A DNA stretch of 22,189 nt, taken from Bacteroidales bacterium UBA6828. GTDB taxonomy: Bacteria; Bacteroidota; Bacteroidia; Bacteroidales; Paludibacteraceae. A model generated the notes under the pieces. It was given only the letters and a program-made list of their open reading frames with translations. It did not search any database and was not told where the DNA came from. The stretch is from positions 10,673 through 32,861 of the forward strand of contig DKEG01000015.1 in assembly GCA_002452095.1 (NCBI GenBank), read 5' to 3'. Numbering within the stretch: position 1 is the first letter of the stretch; each line of letters opens with the position of its first letter. The translations under genes and the position numbers were made by a program. This document shows, piece after piece, positions 8,870-19,000 of this stretch.

Positions 8870-9779
8870 ATATATTGTCCTGTTAGTGCTGCTCTGTGGG
8901 GTATTGCCTGTAGCGGCACAATACTACACCCGTTCCGGGCAGGTGGTGCATAGTATCAACCTCTCCTTGGCTGGAGGGATGTCTATGACCCATAGCCATT
9001 GGGCAACCGGTGCTCCGCTCCTGCAAGATAAAGCGGGAGCGGACGGACAAGTCCAACTCTCCTATGAACTCAAAAAAGACTGGTTCATCTTCGGACTCGG
9101 TGTCGGTTTCGACTACAACTATACCCGCCAGCATATCGACTCTTTTGCACATCTGTTCGACCGCCTTGACCGCGAGCAGGACCCCATCACCTATGCCTAC
9201 CGATATTCCGACTACAACGACGAGCAGCAGCGCATGCTGGTAACCGTGCCTCTGTATCTCGGTGCCGCTATAGGAGACTATTTCTACCTGCTGGCCGGTG
9301 CCAAAGCGGCATTGCCTTTGCAGGCAAAACATACTACTGGCACAGTCCTCTCCACCGATGGCACATACCAACGATTTATCCATACTATCGAGGACGCACC
9401 TACCTATGGCTACTACGCACCCGACCAATACGCCTCCACACGCACCTATGCCGATGCCCGGTGGTATCTTGCGCCGATGCTGGAGATGGGAGCAAATTTT
9501 ACTCTCAATAGGAGGGTGGCTATGCGCTTGGGTGTGTTCGCCGACTACTATTTCCCTTTCGGTGCAACGCACAACCTCCCCTTGGTGGACTACTCGGCGG
9601 TGGACAGCAATCCGATGACACAAAACAAACACAACCTGCAAGAGAATATCCTGTTCAATGCCACAACCAATGCCAACTATTGTACTAAAGCCGCCAACTA
9701 TTGGACCGTCGGACTGCGCTGGACTTGCCGCTTTATGTTCCGGAGACAACCGAATGTCTGCCGCTGTCTGGAAATGTAA
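8844..9779 (+). CDS. Outer-membrane beta-barrel protein (gene 4, related to barrel of gene 2)
   Basis: 311 aa from ATG 8844, within the last 26 bp of gene 3. A GTG at 8817 would add nine hydrophobic residues, but the ATG gives a normal signal peptide (MLQKLLFGKYIVLLVLL..., cleavage VAA|QYY). The remainder reads as a beta-barrel of alternating polar and aromatic residues: FIFGLGVGFDYNY, DYFYLLAGAKAAL, MRLGVFADYYFPFG, YWTVGLRWTCRF. Matches to gene 2 occur in the same order (YFLAGAK against FYLLAGAK, MRVGAFIDYG against MRLGVFADYY, VPLIDE against LPLVDY). It ends soon after the last predicted strand with a short Cys-containing tail and has no OmpA domain. The likely role is an outer-membrane partner of gene 3, as gene 2 would be for gene 1. 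PorP/SprF membership was considered, but its typical NPAYAG-like start is absent. Confidence 0.9.
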   Translation: MLQKLLFGKYIVLLVLLCGVLPVAAQYYTRSGQVVHSINLSLAGGMSMTHSHWATGAPLLQDKAGADGQVQLSYELKKDWFIFGLGVGFDYNYTRQHIDSFAHLFDRLDREQDPITYAYRYSDYNDEQQRMLVTVPLYLGAAIGDYFYLLAGAKAALPLQAKHTTGTVLSTDGTYQRFIHTIEDAPTYGYYAPDQYASTRTYADARWYLAPMLEMGANFTLNRRVAMRLGVFADYYFPFGATHNLPLVDYSAVDSNPMTQNKHNLQENILFNATTNANYCTKAANYWTVGLRWTCRFMFRRQPNVCRCLEM

Positions 9780-9819
9780 CGGATAATAGAATGTCTATTG
9801 GCAAATTAAACCCTATTTG

Positions 9820-9833
9820 TAAAATATATTTTA
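9820..9833. repeat. Perfect 14-bp AT palindrome
   Basis: TAAAATATATTTTA is self-complementary over all 14 bases, 41 bp after the stop of gene 4. It could be a protein-binding site or a weak stem in the 3' end of the gene 1-4 transcript. An all-AT stem without a U-tract would be a poor terminator, and its low complexity makes chance formation plausible. Confidence 0.45.
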
Positions 9834-9857
9834 ACATTATACCTCTTGTTATACATT

Positions 9858-9912
9858 ACGTAGAAAAGACGTAGAAAAGACGTAGAAAAGACGTAGAAAA
9901 GACGTAGAAAGA
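9858..9912. repeat. Tandem array, five copies of ACGTAGAAAAG
   Basis: There are four exact 11-bp copies (9858-9868, 9869-9879, 9880-9890, 9891-9901) and a fifth that lacks one A (from 9902). The AAAA tracts recur once per helical turn, the arrangement known to bend DNA. The array has the same period and copy number as the one at 169-223 but a different sequence. It lies about 125 bp upstream of gene 5, where it could act on transcription or vary in length by slippage. Confidence 0.9.
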
Positions 9913-9923
9913 AAAGGCTTTTC
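9911..9923. repeat. 13-bp palindrome adjoining the repeat array
   Basis: GAAAAGGCTTTTC has two perfect 6-bp arms around a central G. Its left arm reuses the GAAAAG of the repeat unit, so it may be an operator-like site built on the end of the array. It has no loop long enough to be an RNA hairpin terminator. Confidence 0.4.
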
Positions 9924-10037
9924 AGCCGTGCTTGTTATGACTTTGTATTATTAATAATTAAGGCTTTTTTGCATTTTCGTGCTTTATTGTACGGGATGAA
10001 GAAAGCAAGTATTCACTTATAAAAAACAACCAACAAC

Positions 10038-13000
10038 ATGAGAAAACTTTTACTATCGTTTCTCGCAGTACTCTGCTTGTTGTGTCCTGCCAAAGCCGGT
10101 GTGTGGTATGCACTTGCCCCCGTCGGATTTGAAGACGGGGCTCTGCCCGACGGTTGGACACAGGAGAATATAGAGGGTACGGTCAATTGGCAGGTCGAAG
10201 GCGGACCGGGCGTCAGCCTCACGGATCCTGTTGGTGCTAAATCAGGAGACTACCGTCTGGCTATTCGCCGTGCGAAAGGAGCCACATCGGGGTTCGTTAC
10301 ACGACTGATTTCGCCCGCAATGGACATCTCCGAAATGCAAAACCCACAACTCTGTTTTGCATACGCACAAGTGGCTACATTCGACTATTTTGATACGTTG
10401 CGGGTCTGGTACCGGACTACCGCCGATGCACAATGGATGCTGCTTGAGGAGTTCACATCTCCCGTTCCTGCTTGGAAAAATGAAACGCTGCTGCTTGAAA
10501 AATATCTGCAAGGTACTGCCTACCAGATTGCTTTTGAGGTAGCCGACCATGCCGGAAAAGGCGTGGTGCTGGACGATATATGCGTACTGCAACCTTCGCA
10601 GTGCCAACAACCACAGTTCCAAATGCTGCAACCCTCCTCCCATTCGGCATTTATAGAGTTTGTCGCTGGAGGTACCGGATATGGAAGTCAGGCTGACCTC
10701 TTTGACCTGATTGTATCGGATAGCGCACTGGCAGACCCCGCTGCCGCACAAGCATCCCAAGTGCTCTATATGCAAAAGGGAATGACCGACAACTCGGTTA
10801 CCGTCACGGGACTCGATGCATATACCACCTATTATGCCTATCTGCGTACCAACTGTGCCGATAATGCCTCCGGATATACCGAGTGGACTTCCACACAGTT
10901 CAAAACCTCTATGTCGAAATCGCTACCCTATGTAGAGAATTTCAATCAGAAGAGTGCTTCATCCACTTCAAGTTATATCACTATACCGGGCTGGACCTTT
11001 GCTACCGACATCGATAAGGCAAACGTGCCTTATGTTTATGCGGGTACTTCTTCCAAAGACAAACAGTACTATTCCGTGGACAGCACCTCCTATCTCGCAT
11101 TCGTAGGAGACGCTTCTTATTCTATTTCACCGGTGCCGAAAGGCAAATACCTCTATGCCGCTACACCCGAACTGGATGGCAACCTGTCGCAATGTGAAGT
11201 ATCGTTCTGGGGAACGGCTTATAACTATATCTCCGATGGGGTTGACAACGACTATGCGGCAGAACTCACGGTGGGTGTGATGACCAATCCCGCTGATTAC
11301 ACCACATTCACCCCCGTCAAAACGGTTACTGTGGAATCCGGCTATCAGTTCAAGCATTTTGTCGTTTCGTTGAGCGGCTATCAGGGCAATGGTAAGTATG
11401 TAGCCCTCCGCTCGGCGGCTGCCAAAGAGAATATTTTCTTTGTGGATAATTTCTCTGTAGCCGTTGCGGCTGCACCCGTACCGGAGGATATACGCATCTC
11501 CAATCTCCAACCTTCCGGCTTCGATGTGTCGGCTGCTTTGCACGGGGCGGATAGTTGGAATATCAAAGTCGCTACTAAGTATGTACGCAATCCGGCATCG
11601 CTTGCCGCTGCTGCCTGCCTCGTCAGCCAAACCGGACTGACTGCCTCATCCTTCCATGTCGCAAGTGCTGACCTGGCAGGAAAGACGGTCTGCGTATATC
11701 TGCAGGCTGTCAAAAACGGTGTATCTTCCGATTGGGCTTTCCCCGTTACACTGCGTGTCCCTACGGTGGGTAGCATCCCCCTCACCTTGGATATGAACTC
11801 CGACAAGGCGGAGTTAAGTCTCTATACTTTCAACAACGAAATTCATTACCGCTCATCGGCAAAAACTATCAATGGTATTTATTTCCCGTTGCGCTCTTTT
11901 GCCCATTATCCGACACGTTCCACCTCTTCGCCTACTTACAACGGTGGACATCTCAAACTGGAAAGCATCGACAACTATTTTGTATTGCCCTATGTGGAAA
12001 ATATAGATTCGCTGATGTTGTCTTTCCGCCTGTCGACCGGATCTTGGTCTTCATCCTATACGTCATATACAGGACAAAGCCGTGTGGCGGTAGGTGTGAT
12101 GACCGACCCCTACGACCTCTCCACTTTTGTCGAAGTAGCACGTTTTGATGGAGATGATACCAAGTATATCAAATGCGAAACTGATTTCCTTTCCTATACA
12201 GGCACAGGACACTATGTCGCTATACGGGCGATTGAGGCGGCTCAAAAGGGATCCTACAATACATACAATGCTTTGGACGACATCGTATTGAAGAAAATAC
12301 CGGCATGCCGTCTGCCGAAAAATGTAGTGTCTGATCCTCAGGTATCTACTGCCGCTCTCTCGTGGGACGCACAGGCAATGACCAAGTGGCTTGTGAGCCT
12401 CTACGGAGACAGCCAACTCACAACATTGTTGCAAGACAGTGTGGTTACTGCGCCTGCCGTTACATTCGATGGGCTCTCATCGGGGAACACCTATTATTTT
12501 ACGGTCCGCACTATCTGCGGCACAGACACCCTCGATGCGGAGGATACCTATTCGTTCACTACCTTGTTTGGTATTCCGTTTATGGAGAAATTTACTACCA
12601 CCTCCATACCCGACGGATGGAGTAGATGGCAAGGACTGCTGGCTGATGTCTTCAGTGGAAAAACAACGCTGACATCCGTTACCTCTTATTGGAATTTTAA
12701 CTCCCAAAGCAGTATTACAACCGATGGCTATGTGGCTTATATAAATATATGTTATGCTAGTCGCAAACATTGGCTTATGATGCCGGAACTCTATATCAAT
12801 GCCGATAAGGATGATGCCGTGCAACTCTCTTTCGAGGCAGCATTGATATCATCTTATTCCTCTTCTACGAGAAATTCGGGTACTGACGACCAATTCGCAG
12901 TGGTCATCAGTACGGATAACGGCACTACTTGGACGCGTGCCAATGCTACCGTTTGGAACAATGCCAATGATAGCACTACCGATTACGTCCTCAACGACCT

Positions 13001-16000
13001 GCCGGATGACAAGATGCAAAAATATACCATCAATCTGTCCAAGTATATCGGTACCAAAATTCGCATTGCGTTCTATGCTGAATCTACTGTCTCCAATGCC
13101 GACAACTATCTGCTGATAGACAACGTCTCTGTCAATACGTTTGATGTCAACTGCCAGGGGGTCAAATCCTTGTCAGCAACTGCTCTGTCCGAAACGGAAG
13201 CAGACATCTTCTGGACTGTGGTGGGCGCACAATCGCTTCATCTTGATGTGTACGCCGATAAATCCACTGCGCCGTTATTCTCCGGAGATGTTACCGCTTC
13301 GCCCTACCGACTGACAGGCTTGACTTCCAATACACCGTATCGGGTGGTTGCGCACCAGTCATGCGATCTCAACGGAGATTCGCTTACTACCTCTTTCCGT
13401 ACGCAATGTGGCGCATCTACTCCCGCTCAATTGGGTACTGTCAATTTTGCTGACCCCGATGCGTTTATGTGCTGGACAGTCGGTATCGGCGATACCACCG
13501 GTGTGGCGAATTTTACGCTGACTGCACCGGGAATTAGCAATATCACAGGTTTCGGTAAAGTCCTCTATCTGAAAAAACCGAAAAGTACATCATCTTCGTA
13601 CTATGGCAACGACTACTATGCTATCCTGCCACCGTTAGATATTGATGATATAACCAAGTATCAGGTCGTGTTTGATGCCGCAGTGAATACCACCAAGGCG
13701 GATACAGCCAATGTGGGCAAACTCTATGTGGGTGTCATCACGGATCCGGCAGACCTTTCTACTTTGGAGATTACAGATACACTCACACTCCAATATGCCG
13801 CCGATTCTATGGCACTCAGAAGTTATGCCATAGGCTTTGACAATTACCAAGGCGACTATCTGGGGGGAATGGGTAAGTATATCCTTCTGAAGGTGGCTGC
13901 TCCGCGCGACTACTCCGATATTGCTATCGTGGACAATGTTCGCATCGAGGCTGGGAACGCCTGCCATCAGATACTGAATGTCGAGGTCTCGGATATCAAG
14001 ACCGATGCGGCTGCTTTGCGCTGGACTTCCGATGCCGGTAGTGTACGGGTGGTTGTCTCGCCTGTAATGTGCAATCCGGATACGGTTTCTGATTTTATAT
14101 TCGATGACATCATTGCCAACACCGGTTCCGCTACCATTTCCGGTCTTTCGGCGGGTACTACCTACTATGCGTATGTCCGGGCTATCTGTGGCGTAGGCGA
14201 CACCGCACGCTGGTCGGGACATACCGTGTTCACCACCTCCTACAGCGTACCCTATGCGGAGAACTTCTCTGCCGGACGTTTGGCTTCCGATTGGGTTGGC
14301 TATAAGAAATCTTTCCCTGCCGGCTCGGACACGCTGGATATCTCATCCCTCGCACCTGTTACCACTTCAACGGCATGGTATATAACTTCCGTGCCTTCCG
14401 GTATTACGGGTATGGAAGACTACGCCGCACGGGTTGAAATATGGAGTAGTTCGTATGATGCACTATTCGTCTCGCCGGCTATCTCGTTGCCGCAACTCGG
14501 TAATACCGACACCCCCATTGCCGTTAGTTTCAAAGTGGCTAAGTCAAAGTATTCCTCTTCGTCTTCTGCTTCCAAGGTAAATGACTCAAAGGACGACAAG
14601 TTCTCGCTCATTGTCTCTACCGACGATGGCAAGACGTGGACGCGTTCCAACAGCACCATCTGGGCTTCCGATGGATCGGGCGACTACGACTACAACGAAT
14701 TCTCGCTCAATGCTAAACGTTGCCGCGTGGATTTGTCAAAATATGCAGGCAAAAGCATACGTCTCGGTTTCTTTACGGAATCAACTGTTTATGATCCGGA
14801 TACCTATCTGTATGTGGATAGTGTTGCTATCAACTATTATCGGCCTACTTGCGATGGTATTACCAATATCTATGTACTCACAGATTCCATTACCACGCAA
14901 TCGGTATCCCTGTCAATCAAGTCCGTTAACTCCTCCGATACCATCGAGTATGTCTATGGCATAGATAGCGTGGCTTTCGCTACGGCGCAACCTGTCCATG
15001 CCGATTCTGCTTTGGTACATCTGACCGGTTTGCAGCACTCCTCTGCCTATGCGGTCTATGCACGTACATTGTGTGCCGGTGGTGATACTTCCGCATGGTT
15101 CGGACCGGTCTATTTCGATACCAAGTGTATGGCTTCCGTACCGGTATTGTACAATTTTGACGATACCGATAACCGCTACCTGCTTACGAGTTACTACAAG
15201 ATGGAAAACTGCTGGGAAGTAAGATACACGGATAAGTATTATATGCCTTATTTGTTTGACAATGCGTCTTATGCTACCTATGCATATAGCGGTTCGTCTG
15301 CGCTGCGCTTTTATATGACGAGTTCTAGTTACTCCGGCAACAACTATTCCCTTGCGGCACTGCCGATGATAGAGGGGAACCTGGATACACTCCAACTCTC
15401 CTTTATGGCACGTGCAGGATATGCTACATCATCAGGTTTCACGGATGCTTCCGACACCTATCTCCACTCCGTTATGGTGGGTACAATGGATAACCTGAAC
15501 GATACATCTACATTCCGCTTGATTAAAGAAGTGGTTCTGGAGCCTATCGCTAGTGGTGCTACCGTCTCAGACGACCCAACCGCTTTCTGGAGGCAACAAA
15601 TAGTCTCCTTGGAGGGCGCACAAGGAAAATATGTCGTGTTCTTCCAGAAAAAAGGCAGCAAATCCAACTATATCTATATCGATGATGTCCGGATTTCCAA
15701 ACGACTGGATTGCCCGATGGTGGATGCCCTCTCTGTTGACAGCATCACAGATACCCGTGCGCGTGTGCATTGGACCTCCCTGGCGGATAATTTCGTGGTT
15801 ACAGTCGTTAGTGAGACAGGAAAGAATGTCTATAATCTGACGGATACGCTCCTCCTGCTTACGGATTTGAAATCGGATATGAAGTATGATGTCAGTGTGG
15901 CTTCTGTATGCGGTAAGGATACTACTTTCACCATACAACGGAGTTTCACCACGTGCATCAGCCTGCCTTTCTCTGAGGACTTCTCGGAAGGGCTGCCCGA

Positions 16001-19000
16001 TACGTGGCTGCGGCTCTCCGGAGACATCCTCAATGGTAAAAAAACTTCTAAATCGTCTTCTGGCAGCGATTGGACATTCTCTTCCACCGATACCTACGGC
16101 ATTTCTGCACCGAAGATGATGTGGAATCTGACTAAGGACTACTACGAGCAGAATTCTGTCTTGGCAACACCGGAGGTGCTGTTGAATACACCGGATGCGA
16201 CCAACCCGATCCTGCTGAGTTTCGATATGGCGCTTACATCGTCATATTCTTCATCGGCACCGTATGCTTCCTCTACCGAAGATCGTAAATTTGCAATCTT
16301 GGTTTCGGAAGACGATGCGGCTACATGGACAAAGATCGACTCACTCGTCTGGGGAACGGATACTACTTTCGTACGGCGTTTCGACAGCATCCCGAATACA
16401 AGTACACGCTATACCTTTGATTTCTCGGCTTATCGCAATAAATCAATTCGTATTGCCTTCTATGCTTATTCGCCTGCCGATGCGGCTTACGCTTACCTCC
16501 ATTTGAGTAATGTCGCACTCAAAGAGCAGAACCTCAACTGTTTGATGCCGACCGACCTGCAAGCAATGGATATGACGGTGGATAGTGCAACGCTATGCTG
16601 GAATAGCGATGCCGATATGTTCCAACTCCAAGTGGCTGCCGATGCGAAGTTCAATAAACTCATTGTTGACTCCGTACTGTCCGATACCGCTTTGTCTGTC
16701 GGTACACTCACCGCTAGCACCGCTTACTATGCTCGCGTACGTGTCATCTGCGGGGAAAATTCCTATTCCGATTGGACGCAAACCCGAAAATTCAAAACAA
16801 CGTACGGAGTACCGTTTGTGGAAGAGTTCACAACTATCTCTACGGCTTTCCCTGCCGATTGGGGAAATTATGAGGACCTCACGCTTGACATGGTACTGGG
16901 TAAAGTCTCACCGTTTGACGGTGCTTCTGAAGGAACTGCGTGGAATTATAATACTACCTATAATAAGAAAGCATTGGAAGACGGACTGCACGCCGCCATA
17001 GAATTGTATTCTTCGTATTCTGATGCTTGGATGGTTACTCCGGTAATTGATATGACGAGAGTCTCCGGTAATTATGTGGTATTCTCTTTCGATGCCGCAC
17101 TCACCTATTGGTCTTCCGATGCGGCACCTACCTCGTCTGACAACCAGCGTTTCTATCTCGCTGTCTCCGAAGATGGCGGGGCTACATGGAACAAAGAGAA
17201 CCTCATCATATGGAGCAATGCAGCTCCCGACTCGGCTCAGTACACGCTGTCGTCTATTCCTACCGGCAATGGCAGAAACTACAAGTTCGATTTCTCGAAG
17301 TACGCAGGCAAAACCATACAAATCGCCTTTGGTGCGTATGCTTCGTCCAACGACAACCGGTTGCATATTGACAACGTCCGCCTCGAAGAAATGGAGTCCG
17401 TATGTTTCGGGGTAGAGGATGTACAGACCTTGGCTGCTATGACAACCTCTGCCGCAATGCGTATCGTGCCTTCTCAGTCCGACTCGGTATGGCAATATGT
17501 CTATGGTATCAGCGGCTTTGCTGTAGCCGACAGCCTTGCTAATTGTCATAATACCGATACCGTTGCCTTTACGCTCTCCAACCTCGCAGCAGGCACTTCG
17601 TATGATGTCTATGTGCGTTCTGTCTGCGCTGTAGGTGATACCTCCGAATGGCTGCCGGCACATACGTTCCGTACGAATTATACCCTGCCGCTCACGGAGG
17701 ATTTCAGCACTGTGGATACAGCGTTCCCGGCTGCATGGACCACTTATAGTTCGCTCTCGCCGTCCTCTTTGTTCGCAGGAGGGTCGTTTGAGAACGCTAC
17801 ACCGTCCTCCTATGGTTGGCAGTACTCGGCTACATACAATGCAAACGCTTTCAGTGGCGACAAACACGTCTCTGCTTCGCTTACATATTCTAATTCCTCC
17901 TATTGGCTGGTATCCCCGGTAGTGGATATGACCGATGTGGAAGAGGCATCTAATGTGGTACTCTCGTTCGATGTCGCACTTACCGAGCCTAATACATCTG
18001 CGCACCCGTCCTCCGCAGACGACCAGGAATTCTATGTGGCTGTCTCTGAAGATGGCGGAAAGACGTGGACACGCGGAAATGCAACCCTTTGGAGTGTATC
18101 ATCTGCGGCTGACTACTCCATCGAGGCAATCCCGAATGGTGCAGGACAGTCCTATACATTCAATATGAATAAGTACATAGGTAAGGCGGTGCAAGTGGCT
18201 TTCGGCGCATACCAAGGACCTTCATATGGTTCGTATTATACGGATGAAGTGCGTATCCATTTGGATAATATCCGTCTTTACACCGATGCCAACCTCTGTT
18301 TCGATATCGATACGGTGCAGCAGACCAATGCGACTACCTCGTCTGTTTCGTTGCGCATAGGCGATTCGAACCGTGCGGCTACGGCATGGCAGTATGTATA
18401 TGGTGTCAAAGGATTCAACAGGGCTGACTCCGCTGTACACAACACTGCTGCGCTCGACTTTACGCTGACAGGCTTGAACCCGAACACAAGTTACGATGTC
18501 TATGTGCGTTCCGCTTGTGGCAGAAACGACACTACGGCGTGGGTCGGACCGTTCGCTTTTGCTACGGCATACCTCCTGCCCTTCAACGAGGACTTTGCCG
18601 GCATCGCCACCACAATGCAAATGCCGGACAACTGGCTCGCTTATTCTGATAAGTCGCTGACCGTCTCGGCTCTCTGCAATGGAACGAAATCTTTCGCTGC
18701 GGAAACACCCCTTGCTTCGTCAGGTAGCACCACTAAGTGGGGATACCATTCTTCGTACACCAAATATGGCTTCGCCGCTGACGAAAATCATATCGGGGTA
18801 GAACTCTGGTCTTCTTGCTCCGGCTCGTGGCTTCTTACTCCTGCAATCAACCTTTCGGCTGTTGCAGAGGACGAACTGGTGGTACTCTCTTTCGATGCGG
18901 CACTTACTAAGTATAATTCTTCCGATGCACCTTCTTCTTCCGACAACCAGCGGTTCTATATCATGGTATCCGAGGACGCAGGAGGCACTTGGAGCAAAGA

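Larger units (their letters stand above)
9780..10037. other. Intergenic leader region of gene 5
   Basis: The 258 bp hold an AT palindrome (9820-9833), a five-copy 11-bp repeat array (9858-9912) that runs into a GC-centred palindrome (9911-9923), and an AT-rich leader ending in an A/C-rich stretch before ATG 10038. The only -7-like sequence is TGACTTTG (9938-9945), one mismatch from TAnnTTTG and without a good -33 TTG, so the promoter of gene 5 is uncertain. No strong intrinsic terminator follows gene 4, so read-through into gene 5 is possible. Confidence 0.6.

Noticed and set aside
10038..10100. Lipoprotein signal in gene 5 because of Cys residues in LCLLC
   Set aside because: No lipobox of the L-(A/S/T/V)-(G/A/S)-C type is present; AKA|G is a normal signal peptidase I site.
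16908..18005. Long open frame (365 codons) on the minus strand inside gene 5
   Set aside because: It lies wholly within a well-supported coding repeat region; codon bias of gene 5 removes stops from the opposite strand, and the translation has no recognisable features.
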